Part shown: positions 48,749 to 59,100 of the stretch, piece by piece
Position numbering within the stretch: the stretch's first letter is position 1
Layout of the letters: each line of letters begins with the position of its first letter
Source: Dinochytrium kinnereticum
Taxonomy: Eukaryota > Chytridiomycota > Chytridiomycetes > Chytridiales > Chytridiaceae
Reading direction: 5' to 3'
NCBI GenBank assembly: GCA_027604005.1
Contig: JADGJT010000052.1
Coordinates: forward strand, 22,273-86,272
Length of the DNA stretch: 64,000 bases
Notes under the pieces: model-generated
The model's database searches: none
The model's input: only the letters and a program-made list of their open reading frames with translations
What the model was told of the DNA's origin: nothing
Made by a program: the position numbers and the translations under genes

Positions 48749-49934
48749 TCAGCGAGCCTTCATAAATCCACTCCGCTTCCCTCCCTCCAGGTACATGCCC
48801 TTCACAACATTTTGAAAGCTATCCAGCGACATTGTCAAACTCCTTCCGCGAGGGCATGTCGGGGAGTAGCAGACCTGTCCCGGCTTGCAAGTGGGTGAGT
48901 AGCACTCCACTCTCACACCTTTCCCTTCCTCAATGAGCACTGCCGCTGTGCTTCTAGCGCCCTCCGCCGCCCATCCAACAACTCCCCTGATCTCCCCAGC
49001 CCACCGCCCACCCACACTCACAGATGCCTCAATGACTCGATCCACTCCAGAAGCATGAGCAGCAGCCCCACCCATAGATCTGGTCCATCCAACAATATCC
49101 CCGACTTTTGCTCTGGCGGCTCCAGCGGCCCCTTTGACCATTGAAACTCCTTTCGGGATTGTATCCAGGATGCCCGTGTACTCCAGCACGGCGCTTCCAG
49201 CAAGCGTTAGCTGACCCAGCGCACTTCTGATTCCTGTCTCATAGAATCCGCCGAGAATGGGTAGTTGTGCAATGTAGTCTTGGGCGACATGCACCTCATG
49301 GTGCCGAGCGATAAGAAGAAAGTCGTCACCGAGGAAAGGGGAGGATTCCAGCTGAAGCTTGAGGATTTGGTGGATTTTGATGGGGATGAGGCCGCCGAGG
49401 GCTTTTGGTGAGGAGAATTGGATCATGTCCAGCATTGCAGTTTGAGAGGTGGCGTCGTAGGCTGTTTGATGATGTCATTTTAGTCATGAAGGGGGATGAC
49501 GGGCACCCAACTGATGGTTTCGATCTCGCAGCGAAGCTCCATGTTGCTGTTGGCAAGGGCAATGTAAGAGCGGGCGATCTCCTCGCGGCCGTTCAGGATC
49601 TGCGTGCAGTGCAAAAGGGGCGGGGTGGCATGCATGGGTTGCAGAGGAAATGAACGAATGCGTCAGATCGTGGTTAGGAGCCAAAGACATGCACAGCACA
49701 CACCATGTACGGGTTCTGAAGTGTGCATTCCTCATCGTAGCTCGCATCGACTGCCGTCCGAATCTGCGCAATGTCCGTTGAGATGATCTTTGCAAACAGC
49801 GCCCTCAGCTCCTCGGGCAGGTTGCCTTTGTCCATGATATTGTACAGTCCGTCCTGTATGACTTTTTTTTGGGATGGAAATTCAGGCCAAAAAACCAGAG
49901 TTCGGTGAACAAAGGCCGTGAAAGGACGAGACAT
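48749..49934 (-). CDS. NTF2-like (SigF-like) domain protein with Cys-rich C-terminal motif
   Basis: Model complement(join(48749..49461,49512..49599,49704..49934)). The third exon may instead start at 49853 after an intron, with the true first exon upstream; the start is uncertain. The N-terminal half resembles fungal NTF2-like proteins called SigF-like: LPEELRALFAKIISTDIAQI, CTLQNPYMILNGREEIARSY, IETITYDATSQTAMLDM, and HHEVHVAQDYIAQLP. A Gly/Ala-rich amphipathic region follows (GAAGAARAKVGDIVGW). Near the C-terminus is a Cys motif, CYSPTCKPGQVCYSPTC. The function of the family is unknown; a lipid-associated role is possible. It is divergent from the Ser-rich gene at 50213, with a shared 278-bp spacer. 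Confidence 0.7.
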
Positions 49935-50212
49935 AGCACACCAACCCACCACTCGCAAATCCTCTTCGGGGTCCCTCTGCTCTGCCGTGATTCGTCCCTT
50001 TCTCTGCTAAACACCTCAGCACACTTCTGCGCATTACTCACCGAGTTACGCTACGTTACGCTGCAGAATAATAGCGCGCCGCTTATTCACTCTTGATTGT
50101 TCGTTCGCCTTGATCGCACCGCCCGTTGATGCTGTGCGCGTGCACCTGGGCAAGCTAGGCCGATCCATAGAAACAAAGATATACGCGTCTGCTGGAGAGA
50201 CAGAGAGCTACA

Positions 50213-52153
50213 ATGACTGACTGGGAAAGTGATCTCAACCAGCTGGACGCCGAGCTCGCCTCCGCCAACGCTAAGTCTGATCCACCAGGCACCAGCCATC
50301 AGCGGAAAGTGCAGGATCCATATCTGAGAGTGGATAAGCCGAGGCGACGGGACGCAGATATGAGTGACGAGGACTATGACTCAAACAATACTCTCAACAC
50401 CCTCAGTGAAATAAAGCCACTCTCTATCCTTCAGGGCAATCAAGATCAGATCCCTATGGAATGCGAACCAACGAACTCAGAAAGTCACGCCGGGATCAGT
50501 GGGTCAAAGGAAACAGATGGCCGTGTCGCAAGCATGGACCGTATCAGTGGTGAACAGAAAGCTACCAGGGATCAAACAGCGATGGCCGAGGTGGAAGTAC
50601 TTTTATCCACGGATAGCCTGGCTCCTGAAACGGTGACCACTGAAGACGGCGTGGACCCGATCATCGCACAGCTTTTGGAGCACAGATGCATCATGTCAGA
50701 TGTAGATGAGTATGCCGAGATGGAGCGCAGACGGCGAATGTACATTATGCTTCGATACAGTAACCAGTACAAGCGACTTCAAGTAAAAGGCGCAAATTCT
50801 CGATGGGCGGCTGCAGCTGCTGGGGATGACATATTATCAGGTCGACATTCGACTGGCTTGTGTCATTCTGATGAACAGAGCGAGAATGTCTTTACGAGTG
50901 CGGGCAGTAATGCCAGCACATCCGTGGCTGACTTCGTTGCCGTTCCCACCTTAGATGATGAGAATCCATCGATGGCAATCACAGCGTCTTCCGTTCCAGA
51001 GCCAAGCTGCTCTCCATTGATTTCTGCGATGGAGGACTTTTGTGGGATAGAGGGCGATTCTTCCCACTTCCCTATATCAAGTTCGGTACCTTGCACTTCG
51101 TCACTTTTAGGGTCCAACACTCACCGACAAATTCCTGGTACTCTCGCAGCCATGGCGTCGAACGAGGTGCGCCCGCCCCAATGCCAGAGAATATCGCAGC
51201 TGGCAGTGCGTTTGCATGCAAGCGGTTCTCAGCTGATGAACTCGTCACTTTGTGAAAGAGACGGACATAATGCAACCGATAAATGCAGTGTTTACAGCCA
51301 GGACACGAGCTCCCTTACAGATATGGAACGCCGAAAAGGTCATCGTAAGGTTTCATTTTCCAACAACGTCACGATGATTCGTGAGTCCCGAAGAAAGTCT
51401 TCACCACTTGCACTAGGCATTATTGGCTCCCCGGATTCATTTGAACCCTCGGCGATCGATGCTTCTTCCTCATCACTTTCATCATCATTATCCGCGTCAA
51501 TGCCATCCCCGACCACCACTGAGATATCAACATCAAAATCGGACTCTGTTATTTCATCCGCCTCACAACGGTCTTCATCAAATTCGAAAACTAGCCAAAA
51601 AAGCATGCCATCGAATGCTATGGATTTGTTCAAGTCGATTGGAAGGAAGCGCAGCTCTGCGAGCAGTGCTGGCCTCTCTTCTTCGGGACCAAACTCTCGT
51701 CAGAACTCGACACCTTCACCTACAACTTCCACTGGTTCATTGTCGAGAGGCAAGGAATCAAGGCACTCTACGTCTTCCTCCATATTTGACTCGTTTAATC
51801 GGCGAAAATCAACTCCGAGTGGTGCCTCTAAAGATGCCTCGCATTCTCAATTACAGCTCGCGGCAACCTTCAATGCGACTCCTTCCAACGTTGTACCCCC
51901 CTCTGGTGAAACCGCATCCCAGCACATCCGAGAAAATTCGCACACTGGCACTAGGGGAAACACGCGGAGACTATGGTGGCAGTCTGGGCTTTTTAAGTCG
52001 TCGGCACATCCGGAACAGCGACGGAAGGATGACGGAGGCTTAGAAGGGAGTTTCCGTGTACGATGGCGTCTGAAGGGTGTGAATAAGGTGAACAAAGTAA
52101 AGCAGCAAGGAGAAGAAGAGCCGAAGGGGAAAGCGGGTGGGATGAGAGTGTGA
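50213..52153 (+). CDS. Ser-rich, largely disordered protein of unknown function
   Basis: Single-exon open frame of 646 residues from MTDWESDLNQLDAELASA. I do not recognise the family. A short predicted helix lies at about 155-185 (LLEHRCIMSDVDEYAEMERR, then MYIMLRYSNQYKRLQ), which is the most structured part. A perfect PP1-docking-like RVxF motif (RKVSFSNN) occurs at about 378. Ser/Thr runs and basic clusters (RKRSSAS, NRRKSTPSG) follow, compatible with regulated phosphorylation. The C-terminus is basic (KGVNKVNKVKQQGEEEPKGK). Coding is supported by the long uninterrupted frame and by its position as a divergent partner; an intron-split alternative near 51100 is possible. Confidence 0.6.
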   Translation: MTDWESDLNQLDAELASANAKSDPPGTSHQRKVQDPYLRVDKPRRRDADMSDEDYDSNNTLNTLSEIKPLSILQGNQDQIPMECEPTNSESHAGISGSKETDGRVASMDRISGEQKATRDQTAMAEVEVLLSTDSLAPETVTTEDGVDPIIAQLLEHRCIMSDVDEYAEMERRRRMYIMLRYSNQYKRLQVKGANSRWAAAAAGDDILSGRHSTGLCHSDEQSENVFTSAGSNASTSVADFVAVPTLDDENPSMAITASSVPEPSCSPLISAMEDFCGIEGDSSHFPISSSVPCTSSLLGSNTHRQIPGTLAAMASNEVRPPQCQRISQLAVRLHASGSQLMNSSLCERDGHNATDKCSVYSQDTSSLTDMERRKGHRKVSFSNNVTMIRESRRKSSPLALGIIGSPDSFEPSAIDASSSSLSSSLSASMPSPTTTEISTSKSDSVISSASQRSSSNSKTSQKSMPSNAMDLFKSIGRKRSSASSAGLSSSGPNSRQNSTPSPTTSTGSLSRGKESRHSTSSSIFDSFNRRKSTPSGASKDASHSQLQLAATFNATPSNVVPPSGETASQHIRENSHTGTRGNTRRLWWQSGLFKSSAHPEQRRKDDGGLEGSFRVRWRLKGVNKVNKVKQQGEEEPKGKAGGMRV

Positions 52154-52203
52154 GAGGTAGAAAGAAGCAAAGGTGATTCGGGATGAGTTGGGACATCTTC
52201 CTG

Positions 52204-52343
52204 TTCTGCAGCGAGCAGCAGCAGCAGCCATTTTATTTAATATCCATGTATCAGAAAGGTATAATAATTATTACAAAGATATTTCTGCAGCGAGCAGCAG
52301 CAGCAGCCATTTTATTTAATATCCATGTATCAGAAAGGTATAA
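52204..52343. repeat. 61-bp direct duplication
   Basis: Bases 52204-52264 and 52283-52343 are identical. Each starts TTCTGCAGCGAGCAGCAGCA and runs through a CATTTTATTTAATATCC block. The copies are 79 bp apart. A third trace (TTCTGCAGC) starts at 52392. It lies just 3' of the Ser-rich gene's stop. Confidence 0.95.
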
Positions 52344-52548
52344 AATAACTATTATTATATTGTTCATACATATACAATATGCAGAAGATATTTCTGCAGC
52401 AAATGAATATTCTGGGAGTGCATCCATCCACCTTTCAAGCTCGCTGTGTAACAGCTTAAATTTTAGCTTGATGCACAAATCTCTGTGCGCCGTTTTCTTT
52501 TGGTAAGGGTTGCTCCACCGCCGTCATTCGGCCTTCATCGTCATCGCC

Positions 52549-52580
52549 CGTCCATCCATCCATCCATCCATCCATCCATC
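52549..52580. repeat. CATC tetranucleotide microsatellite
   Basis: About seven CATC units in a row inside the presumed leader of the Myb gene. Confidence 0.9.
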
Positions 52581-52707
52581 GACAAGGCATCGCATCGCTG
52601 GAGACGCCCTTCATCCGCTTCCCGCTGCACCGCGCACTCCACCCCCAGCACTTGGCGCTGCAGTCGGAGGGCGTGCACACTTGTCGCGTTCACCAGAGGG
52701 AAAGAAC

Positions 52708-54880
52708 ATGCTCTCGGCAATGACCTCGCATCACGAACACCCGCATCACCACCACCACCACTCGCTCATCCAGCACCACCAACACCAACAGCCACAACAG
52801 CATCAGCATCAGAATCAGCAGCAGCAGCCGCTTCTTCAACACCCGCAGCAATGCGGTTGGGAGGAACAGCGAGGTTCCCCTCTGCTGCTCCATGCCTCCC
52901 ATCCATCTGGCCTAACTCATCCCGTCTCCTCCGGACACCACAATCACTCACACCGCCATCATAACCATCACCATCACCACCAACAGCAGCAGCCGCTAGC
53001 ACCACGTCCGAATCATTATTCCAAAGAAGCAAGTGCATCATCCAACACGAATGGACAGCGACCTGAAGGTATGCAGAATCTGCCTCAAGTGCCTTTGCAA
53101 TCGACAAGGCGTAACAGCATGCCCATGGCCTGGATGCTGGACCAATCATCCACAGAGAAACCCCTTCCCACTCCGACGCCATCCCCATTTGCTGTTTCAT
53201 CTCTCATCTCTCTGCCCAGTCCGTCCGGCCCATCACCAGCTATACGCAGAATCTCCGGGCGAGTACACGATCTCTTAAACCCTGTATCCACTGCTCTTGC
53301 AAAGGACAAGGTGATGATGGAAAAGGCCATCTCTGTCGCTAAGGTTGCAGGTAAGCACTTGCGTTTATTGCATTTGATTTGATCAAGACTGACGACCGAT
53401 TATTTCCCAGTTGTTTCGGTTTCATCAACCTCGGGTTTGGGGCCAATTGAAGACGAGGAAATTCTGGCGTCAGGGGATTTAAAGATGACCGAGGCAGCGA
53501 TCGCTGCACACCAGGCTCAGGTTGGGTTTTCTTCATTTTGGCTTGATCCTCTGTTTATTTGCCCGCTCATGGAATCTGACTTTTCCTTTCTTTCTTGGAT
53601 AGGCAAAAAAACACGCTGAAGCCGCTGCTGCTGCCGCCGCGTCAAGAGATGCTATTCTCCGTGCCGCTGGGATTACGGATAATGATGATGATGTTCCCGA
53701 AGGTGCTATTGCTGCGGCGACGGAGATTGTTTTGACGACCTTAAGAGAGAAGCTCAAGCGAGCTAGGACTCAGAACCGATCAAAGGGGGAGTTAAATGAC
53801 GATGAGGATGCTTCTCGGAAGAAGTTGAGAATTGAACCCTCTACTGTCTCCACCATCCCGAGCCCTAGTGATTGCTCTCCTGGCTCTATCACACCAAGTT
53901 CCGTCAACGCTCTGCCTCCTCTATCTTCCCTCTGTCACTCTGGGCCCAACCATAGGGGTTTTCACTCGATAGCCCCTAACCCAGCCAATCGGTTCGCTCC
54001 AAAAATCTTGTCACCCCTCTCACTCTCAAGCTACGCATTGGGCCGATCCACCGAGCCTGCAGTTCCTCTTCATTCTACCTTGCCATCTTACACTGCTAAA
54101 TCCGATGAGATTGTACCTCAAGTTAACCCCTCCTTGTTTGCTAGAACCCCTGTGTTTGATCTCGAACGGCGTGACCAACCAGTCACAACTATACCCCCAA
54201 TGCTCCTCGCTGGCGCTGCGGGTGGCCACCCTAACCCGGGACCCGTGCAGATGTCGTTTAGTGCGGACGGTACGATAGATGTATCTGAATCTCACGTTGA
54301 CACCCAAATGAGTGAGCGGCAATTGGAAAAACCGATGGATGCGCCTGTTAAGGAGGATGTAAAGCCAATAAATCCTGTTGCTGTACAGGTGGCGAGCAAT
54401 CCTATCTTAATACCAGGGAAGCCTATCACCATGACAGCCAATATTCCCGCCTCTAAAGCTGCTCCTGTAGCTGCACCAGGGAAGCCGATCGCCAAGCCTC
54501 GTGCAGGAGGCTCGAAGCAGAAGAGAAAGGAAAAGGCCAATCTCACGGCGTTTGAGAAGGCCACAGCTTCTTTGGTCGCTTACAAGACCCCACAGAAGCG
54601 AAGGAGATGGGAGCAGGACGAGCTTCTTGCATTGGAGGAGGGTATGAAGGTGCATGGGACACACTGGGCCGGACTCTTGAGTGACCCTTTGTTTAAGGAT
54701 AGGCTGAAGGACCGCGGGCAGATGCAGTTGAAGGATAAAGCTGCAACTGAAAAAGAGAGAAGGGTCAGGGCTGCGAGGAAGATGTTTGGGCGGGATCCTT
54801 CGGATGAGGAGCTGGGGATTTGGCGCGTCGCTTGTGATAGAAAGAGGGTTGTTGATATATTGCCGCCGCTTACCAGCTGA
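52708..54880 (+). CDS. Telobox-type Myb/SANT DNA-binding protein
   Basis: Three exons: join(52708..53350,53411..53520,53603..54880), 676 residues. An in-frame Met at 52510 would add 66 repeat-derived residues. The N-terminus is His/Gln-rich with poly-His and poly-Gln runs. The middle carries AAAAAAAS and REKLKRARTQN helices, then a Ser/Pro-rich part. The only folded domain seen is near the C-terminus (about 575-635): RRRWEQDELLALEEGM, VHGTHWAGLLSD, and MQLKDKAATEKER. The last resembles the telobox (VDLKDKWRN) of TRF, Taz1 and Tbf1 Myb domains, which recognises TTAGGG-like repeats. A single C-terminal telobox Myb is the TRF/Tbf1 arrangement. It is likely nuclear, at telomeres or TTAGGG-bearing promoters. 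No TRF homology dimer domain was recognised. Confidence 0.75.
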
Positions 54881-55011
54881 CGAAACAAATATTTCAGTTG
54901 CAATTTCGAGTAGATTAGCTTAATATCGTGTTTTTGTTAATGTAGAGGTTATTTTCATGTACGAAAGCACAATCGAATTGGCTTGCAAATTCTCATTTTT
55001 CACAATCAATA

Positions 55012-55620
55012 ATGGTCCGAAGCAACCCCATAGCCCTACGTCTAAGAGGGCTGTTGAACTGGCCCTCCAACGTCCGCCACCCTGTCCTTTCCGCCTACAT
55101 TAAGCACATCTTCCAAGACTTCATCGTCGCTGAGCCTGGGATCCGATCCTCCACCACTGGCCTCTGGGCCAATGTCACCCTCTTTGGAGACGAGACCAAA
55201 ATCCTAAAGCACCCTCGCCTCAAGAATCCCACACTGGACTTTTCCAATTCCAAGATCGACAAGGCTCTTGGCCGCGCTGAACTTCGGATAGCTAACCTGT
55301 CTGCCAGCGATAAGAACGCCTTTCTCAACTCTCTGTTTAAGGACCTTCCTAAGACTTCGGTGACGAGAACAAAGGGGATTGGGGCCACGCTTACTTCTGA
55401 TAAGATCATGGCGACCAGTCCTACTGTTCACAGAGCCACAGAGGAAGGAGTACTGGATGCGTTGAGAATATACCGGAACACACCTGTTCACCTTCAAATC
55501 AACGTTATCAACAACCCGATTTTGAACGCGGATGTCATGGCTCAATATATTGCGAAGCAGTTGGCGCTAAATAGGCCACTGCCGAGGATTTATAAGACCA
55601 TTTTACAGAGGTTGAACTGA
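55012..55620 (+). CDS. Mitochondrial small-subunit ribosomal protein uS3m, nuclear-encoded
   Basis: Single exon, 202 residues. The start SNPIALRLRGLLNWPSN matches the N-P-I-G-x-R-L start of uS3. The end (LNADVMAQYIAKQLALNRPL, then PRIYKTILQRL) matches the C-terminal uS3 helix region (D/A-x-x-V/M-A-x-x-I-A-x-Q-L-E-x-R). The middle is divergent, as in mitochondrial versions, and contains VTRTKGIGATLTSDKI. It would sit at the mRNA entry site of the mitochondrial 37S subunit. In many fungi uS3m (rps3) is still a mitochondrial gene; a nuclear copy implies transfer. The basic N-terminus could serve as an import signal. It is convergent with the Ost4-type gene. Confidence 0.65.
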   Translation: MVRSNPIALRLRGLLNWPSNVRHPVLSAYIKHIFQDFIVAEPGIRSSTTGLWANVTLFGDETKILKHPRLKNPTLDFSNSKIDKALGRAELRIANLSASDKNAFLNSLFKDLPKTSVTRTKGIGATLTSDKIMATSPTVHRATEEGVLDALRIYRNTPVHLQINVINNPILNADVMAQYIAKQLALNRPLPRIYKTILQRLN

Positions 55621-55797
55621 AAGGGTTCTGTGGGAGAGAAGTTGGGTTGGGAGGGGGGGGTTGTCTTTTGTGTTTGGCATTCGGATGATGGTCTTTTTTT
55701 TCTTGGTTCTTGATGAGCTGGATGCTTTTGGCTCGGCGTAGAAAATAAACATTTTGTTGGCGTTGAATGCGTGAAGAAAAGACTGATGATACTTTTC

Positions 55798-56142
55798 TTA
55801 GGATTGGTTCTTGGCGGAGATATAGTGATGAAGGATGATCAAAACGAACAAGACACAGCCGAGCATGTTGACAATGATAGAAAGTTGGTCATCCGTGATA
55901 ATCTGTAATCCAAATGCTCAGTTTCAGTAATGAGTGAGGCTGGAACCAGCCCCAAAAGATACAAAAATGCAACCATAAGACAGAGAAAAACCAACCCTGG
56001 TGTCCCTCTGCTCCGCAAAAACCTTTCGAATCTGCTTCCCAGCTGGCCCAAAGTAAACCCCAAATGTGCTGGTCAGGATGAACGCGGCCACGATGAACAC
56101 AGAGTTGCTCGCATCTTTCTTTTGAACTGCTGTGTCGGTCAT
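55798..56142 (-). CDS. OST4: Ost4-type oligosaccharyltransferase subunit with extra N-terminal helix
   Basis: Two exons: complement(join(55798..55902,55996..56142)), 83 residues. Exon 2 is a nearly complete Ost4: ITDDQLSIIVNMLGCVLF, then LIILHHY and a short polar tail; the family pattern is M-I-T/S-D-x-Q-L..LG..L..YH. Ost4 stabilises the catalytic Stt3 subunit in the ER membrane. Exon 1 adds a 49-residue segment with its own membrane helix (SVFIVAAFILTSTFGVYFG) that normal Ost4 (about 36 residues) lacks. No Met in frame starts the Ost4 part alone, and the junction (ACC AGG|ATT ATC) is in phase with a GTTGGT donor and ACAG acceptor. Either it is a real two-helix variant or an unseen short first exon supplies the usual Met. 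Confidence 0.7.
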
Positions 56143-56170
56143 AATTCCTTTTTCTTGGGATAAGAAAATT

Positions 56171-59100
56171 TTATTTTTTGGGAGTTGAGCACATTTCGCA
56201 TTCGTCCAAGGCCATCGCGTTGTTGAAAGTACAGGCTGTGCAGGACCATTTCGCCTCGATATCTTCAAAATATATATCATTCTGAAAATCTGAAACTGAT
56301 AATGCAAATACAGTATCCTTGAATCCTCCTTCACCAGTAACCGAAAGGATCCCTGTTGTGGAAAAATGGTTACAAGGCAAGACCACTTCTAATAGGATGT
56401 ACCCAAACCATCCTCTTTCTCTTGCAATTCTTCAAGAGAGAAAACAGAATTTGCAGAAATTCCCAAATTCGAAAGTGTTTCAGAGTTATCTTCCAGTTCT
56501 CGGTCGCCATAAGCTAATTTTTGGTGGATAGGTGGGATTCCCCATTGCTCTAGAATCTGTGCATCTCATTCGTTAGCGACACCTAGATTTTTTATCCTCA
56601 AAAAAAACCACCTTCAGTTTGACGTGCAGAACTGTCATTATGCTCGATACCGGAATAATAAGTTCAAATTGGGACCTTAGACGACGGCTTCTCCGAGACC
56701 CAGTAAAGGTATGGTCATTCTTTGAGTCCTTTTTGCTGGCCTCCTCCTCCTTTTTTAGAACCTTTTGAATCGTAATAGATGCCGATTTCTTCTCTAAACG
56801 TCTATATAGTTGGACACAAACACAATTAAAATCAACAACACTTTTTTTTTATATGATGGCCTTACCGCCCGATCCTACAAGAACCGCAAAAGGGTGGATC
56901 CGATAGGAGCTGTAAGTTACCGCAATCGTCCACACTGGCTTTCACTAAAATTGGTACTTTCGATTGAAACCTGAGCTCATTAGTATATAATTAGAGTTCA
57001 GAAAAACCTTTGTGAGAAAAAATTCCATCCGTCCCCCGTCGTAAGAAAAAAGTCATTCTCACTCCAGTCTTCTTCCTCTCTGATATCGTAAAGAGGTAAG
57101 TCATGTGGGCAAAGCAACGGGGCATCGAGAGAAAGGGATAATGGGGAGGTTGAAAAGGAGTTGCTCAAGTTTTTACGCCATTGTCTAGCAAATGCTGCCA
57201 AGAAATTAGGCCAAATTCCGTAAGTATACCGGGTTTACCGGTGGAAATCATGTATAAGTTTGTGACCGATTTCACTTTATCTTCTCCTTCGCTTTCAAGG
57301 AAGTTTTTAATGAATTCCTTTCAAAAAAATCAGGTGAGCCTAAGTTTCCTATGTCAGAAAATATACCCTTTCGTAAATCATGACTACATTAATATCCATT
57401 TCTGCCTGCTTCCTTTCTATGGCATCCTTCATACAGATTTCACATTCTGAGAATTCCGATAAATCAATCCCCTCAAAGTTATCTATGATAGATTGAAGCC
57501 TTAAAAACGCCTTAGAAAATGTTAGAAGGACTCCTTACAATAAGACGCAACCTCAAAAGATAGCCCAATACGTCTTTTGACCTCGCAATGAAGATTTTTA
57601 TGGATGCATAAAAGATCGGAGCACCAATCTAAGGAATGCTTATCTGCGGCCTTCGTTTCATTAAGGGAAGGATGGGCCGACATCCATTCTGCATAGTACT
57701 TTAGAAGAATAATTACTATTGGGTAGGCTGAGCTTACTCTTTAACGCAGAGTCAGACACAATATAGCGTGGACTATTCGAATCTTCCTCTAGAATCTCAG
57801 ACACCAAAGAGACGGCTTCCTCATGCCTTTTGACTACAAGCAATGCTGAAGGACAAAATTCAGTTCTGAGCCTTCAAAATAGCGCTGATATCTCACATTC
57901 TAAGCACTCGCTAGCGCAAATATGACAGAGATCCGTGCTGTAGAGCAACGGCTCAATCGCTATATCGAGCGCCTTCGAAAGCTCTTCTACCTTATTCTAG
58001 AAAGTTTTAATGTCCAAAGATTTGAACGCGCCTACAGTTCTGAGACGCTTACTCATATGAACTTTTAAAGGGTTCATCTTTTGGTGAGCACATTGTAGGT
58101 CAGCGCAATCCAGGGTTCTTGGCTTGGTTGCCAGAAGTCCTCTATCTACCATTTCCTCTTCTGCCTTCATCTCTACCTTTTCAGGATAGAGCGACAGAAT
58201 TGATTTCAAAGATGACGTCGGAACAAAAATTGAACTGTCCTGCAAAATTAATCAATGTTCTACGCTTCATATTGGTGAATCCAAACCTCCAGATTTAAGA
58301 CTCCAAATTCGCTAGCGAATTCAAGACGGAGTTTTCGGGCAGTTTCAAATAACTTCTTTGACTCTTCTTCCCTAAAATGCACAGGAAACAAACAAGAACC
58401 AGCAAAGCTAGGCATTAAAATCTAAAACAAACGCACACACATTCCCCTGATTACAGTTAACCCACCTTGCCGTACTGGATGAAATAGTGCTCAACAGCTC
58501 AGCATTTTCAGAGTTAACTTGTTCGACAATAGCAACAGGAGGACGAGCTATTTCGACAGATATAGTTGCACCATTTGATACCCCGTCCGATTTCTTGTAG
58601 ATTAGCAAATAAACCGCCTTTGACTGAAAGCTAAAACAACGTCATTTATTGCTCCACCACTAAAAGCAATCTGTAAAATACCATCTGATGCCATGACTAT
58701 TTACTTTAACTGCTGAATTATTCTTAGATGGACTTTCTTCGAAAGAACTCGAGTCGAGGTTTTCTATTGCCTCGACATACTCATCATTGAATCGATACCA
58801 TTTCTGCTTCCTTAATTGTTAGATTTTATCAGTTTACTTTTATACTCTTCTGAAAAAATCACTGAGACGTAATGACCTGAATCTGCAGTTTCCCCGAAAT
58901 GCAATATCGCCGCATTGAGTTTATAGGTTATAGCGGAAGTATCCTTATCCTTCGAAGTGTCCATGAGGTTATGAGCGTCTAGGTACTCAGGGAATATAAA
59001 TTTTTGCTTGATTTTAACCTTACAGCGCTTTTCGCGATTATACACGAAGCGAAGAAGTTGGAAAGATAACACCTTCAAACATAAGTAGCATGATGCCAAA

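Larger units (their letters stand above)
52154..52707. other. Intergenic/5' UTR region, 554 bp, repeat-bearing
   Basis: Contains a perfect 61-bp direct duplication and a CATC microsatellite. The open frame continues upstream from 52708 to 52510 but encodes only repeat-derived Ile-His-Pro-Ser units there, so I treat it as 5' UTR. Confidence 0.55.

Noticed and set aside
52510..52707. N-terminal extension of the Myb protein from the Met at 52510
   Set aside because: The added residues are mostly the translation of a CATC microsatellite (Pro-Ser-Ile-His units), so it is more likely 5' UTR. It cannot be excluded.
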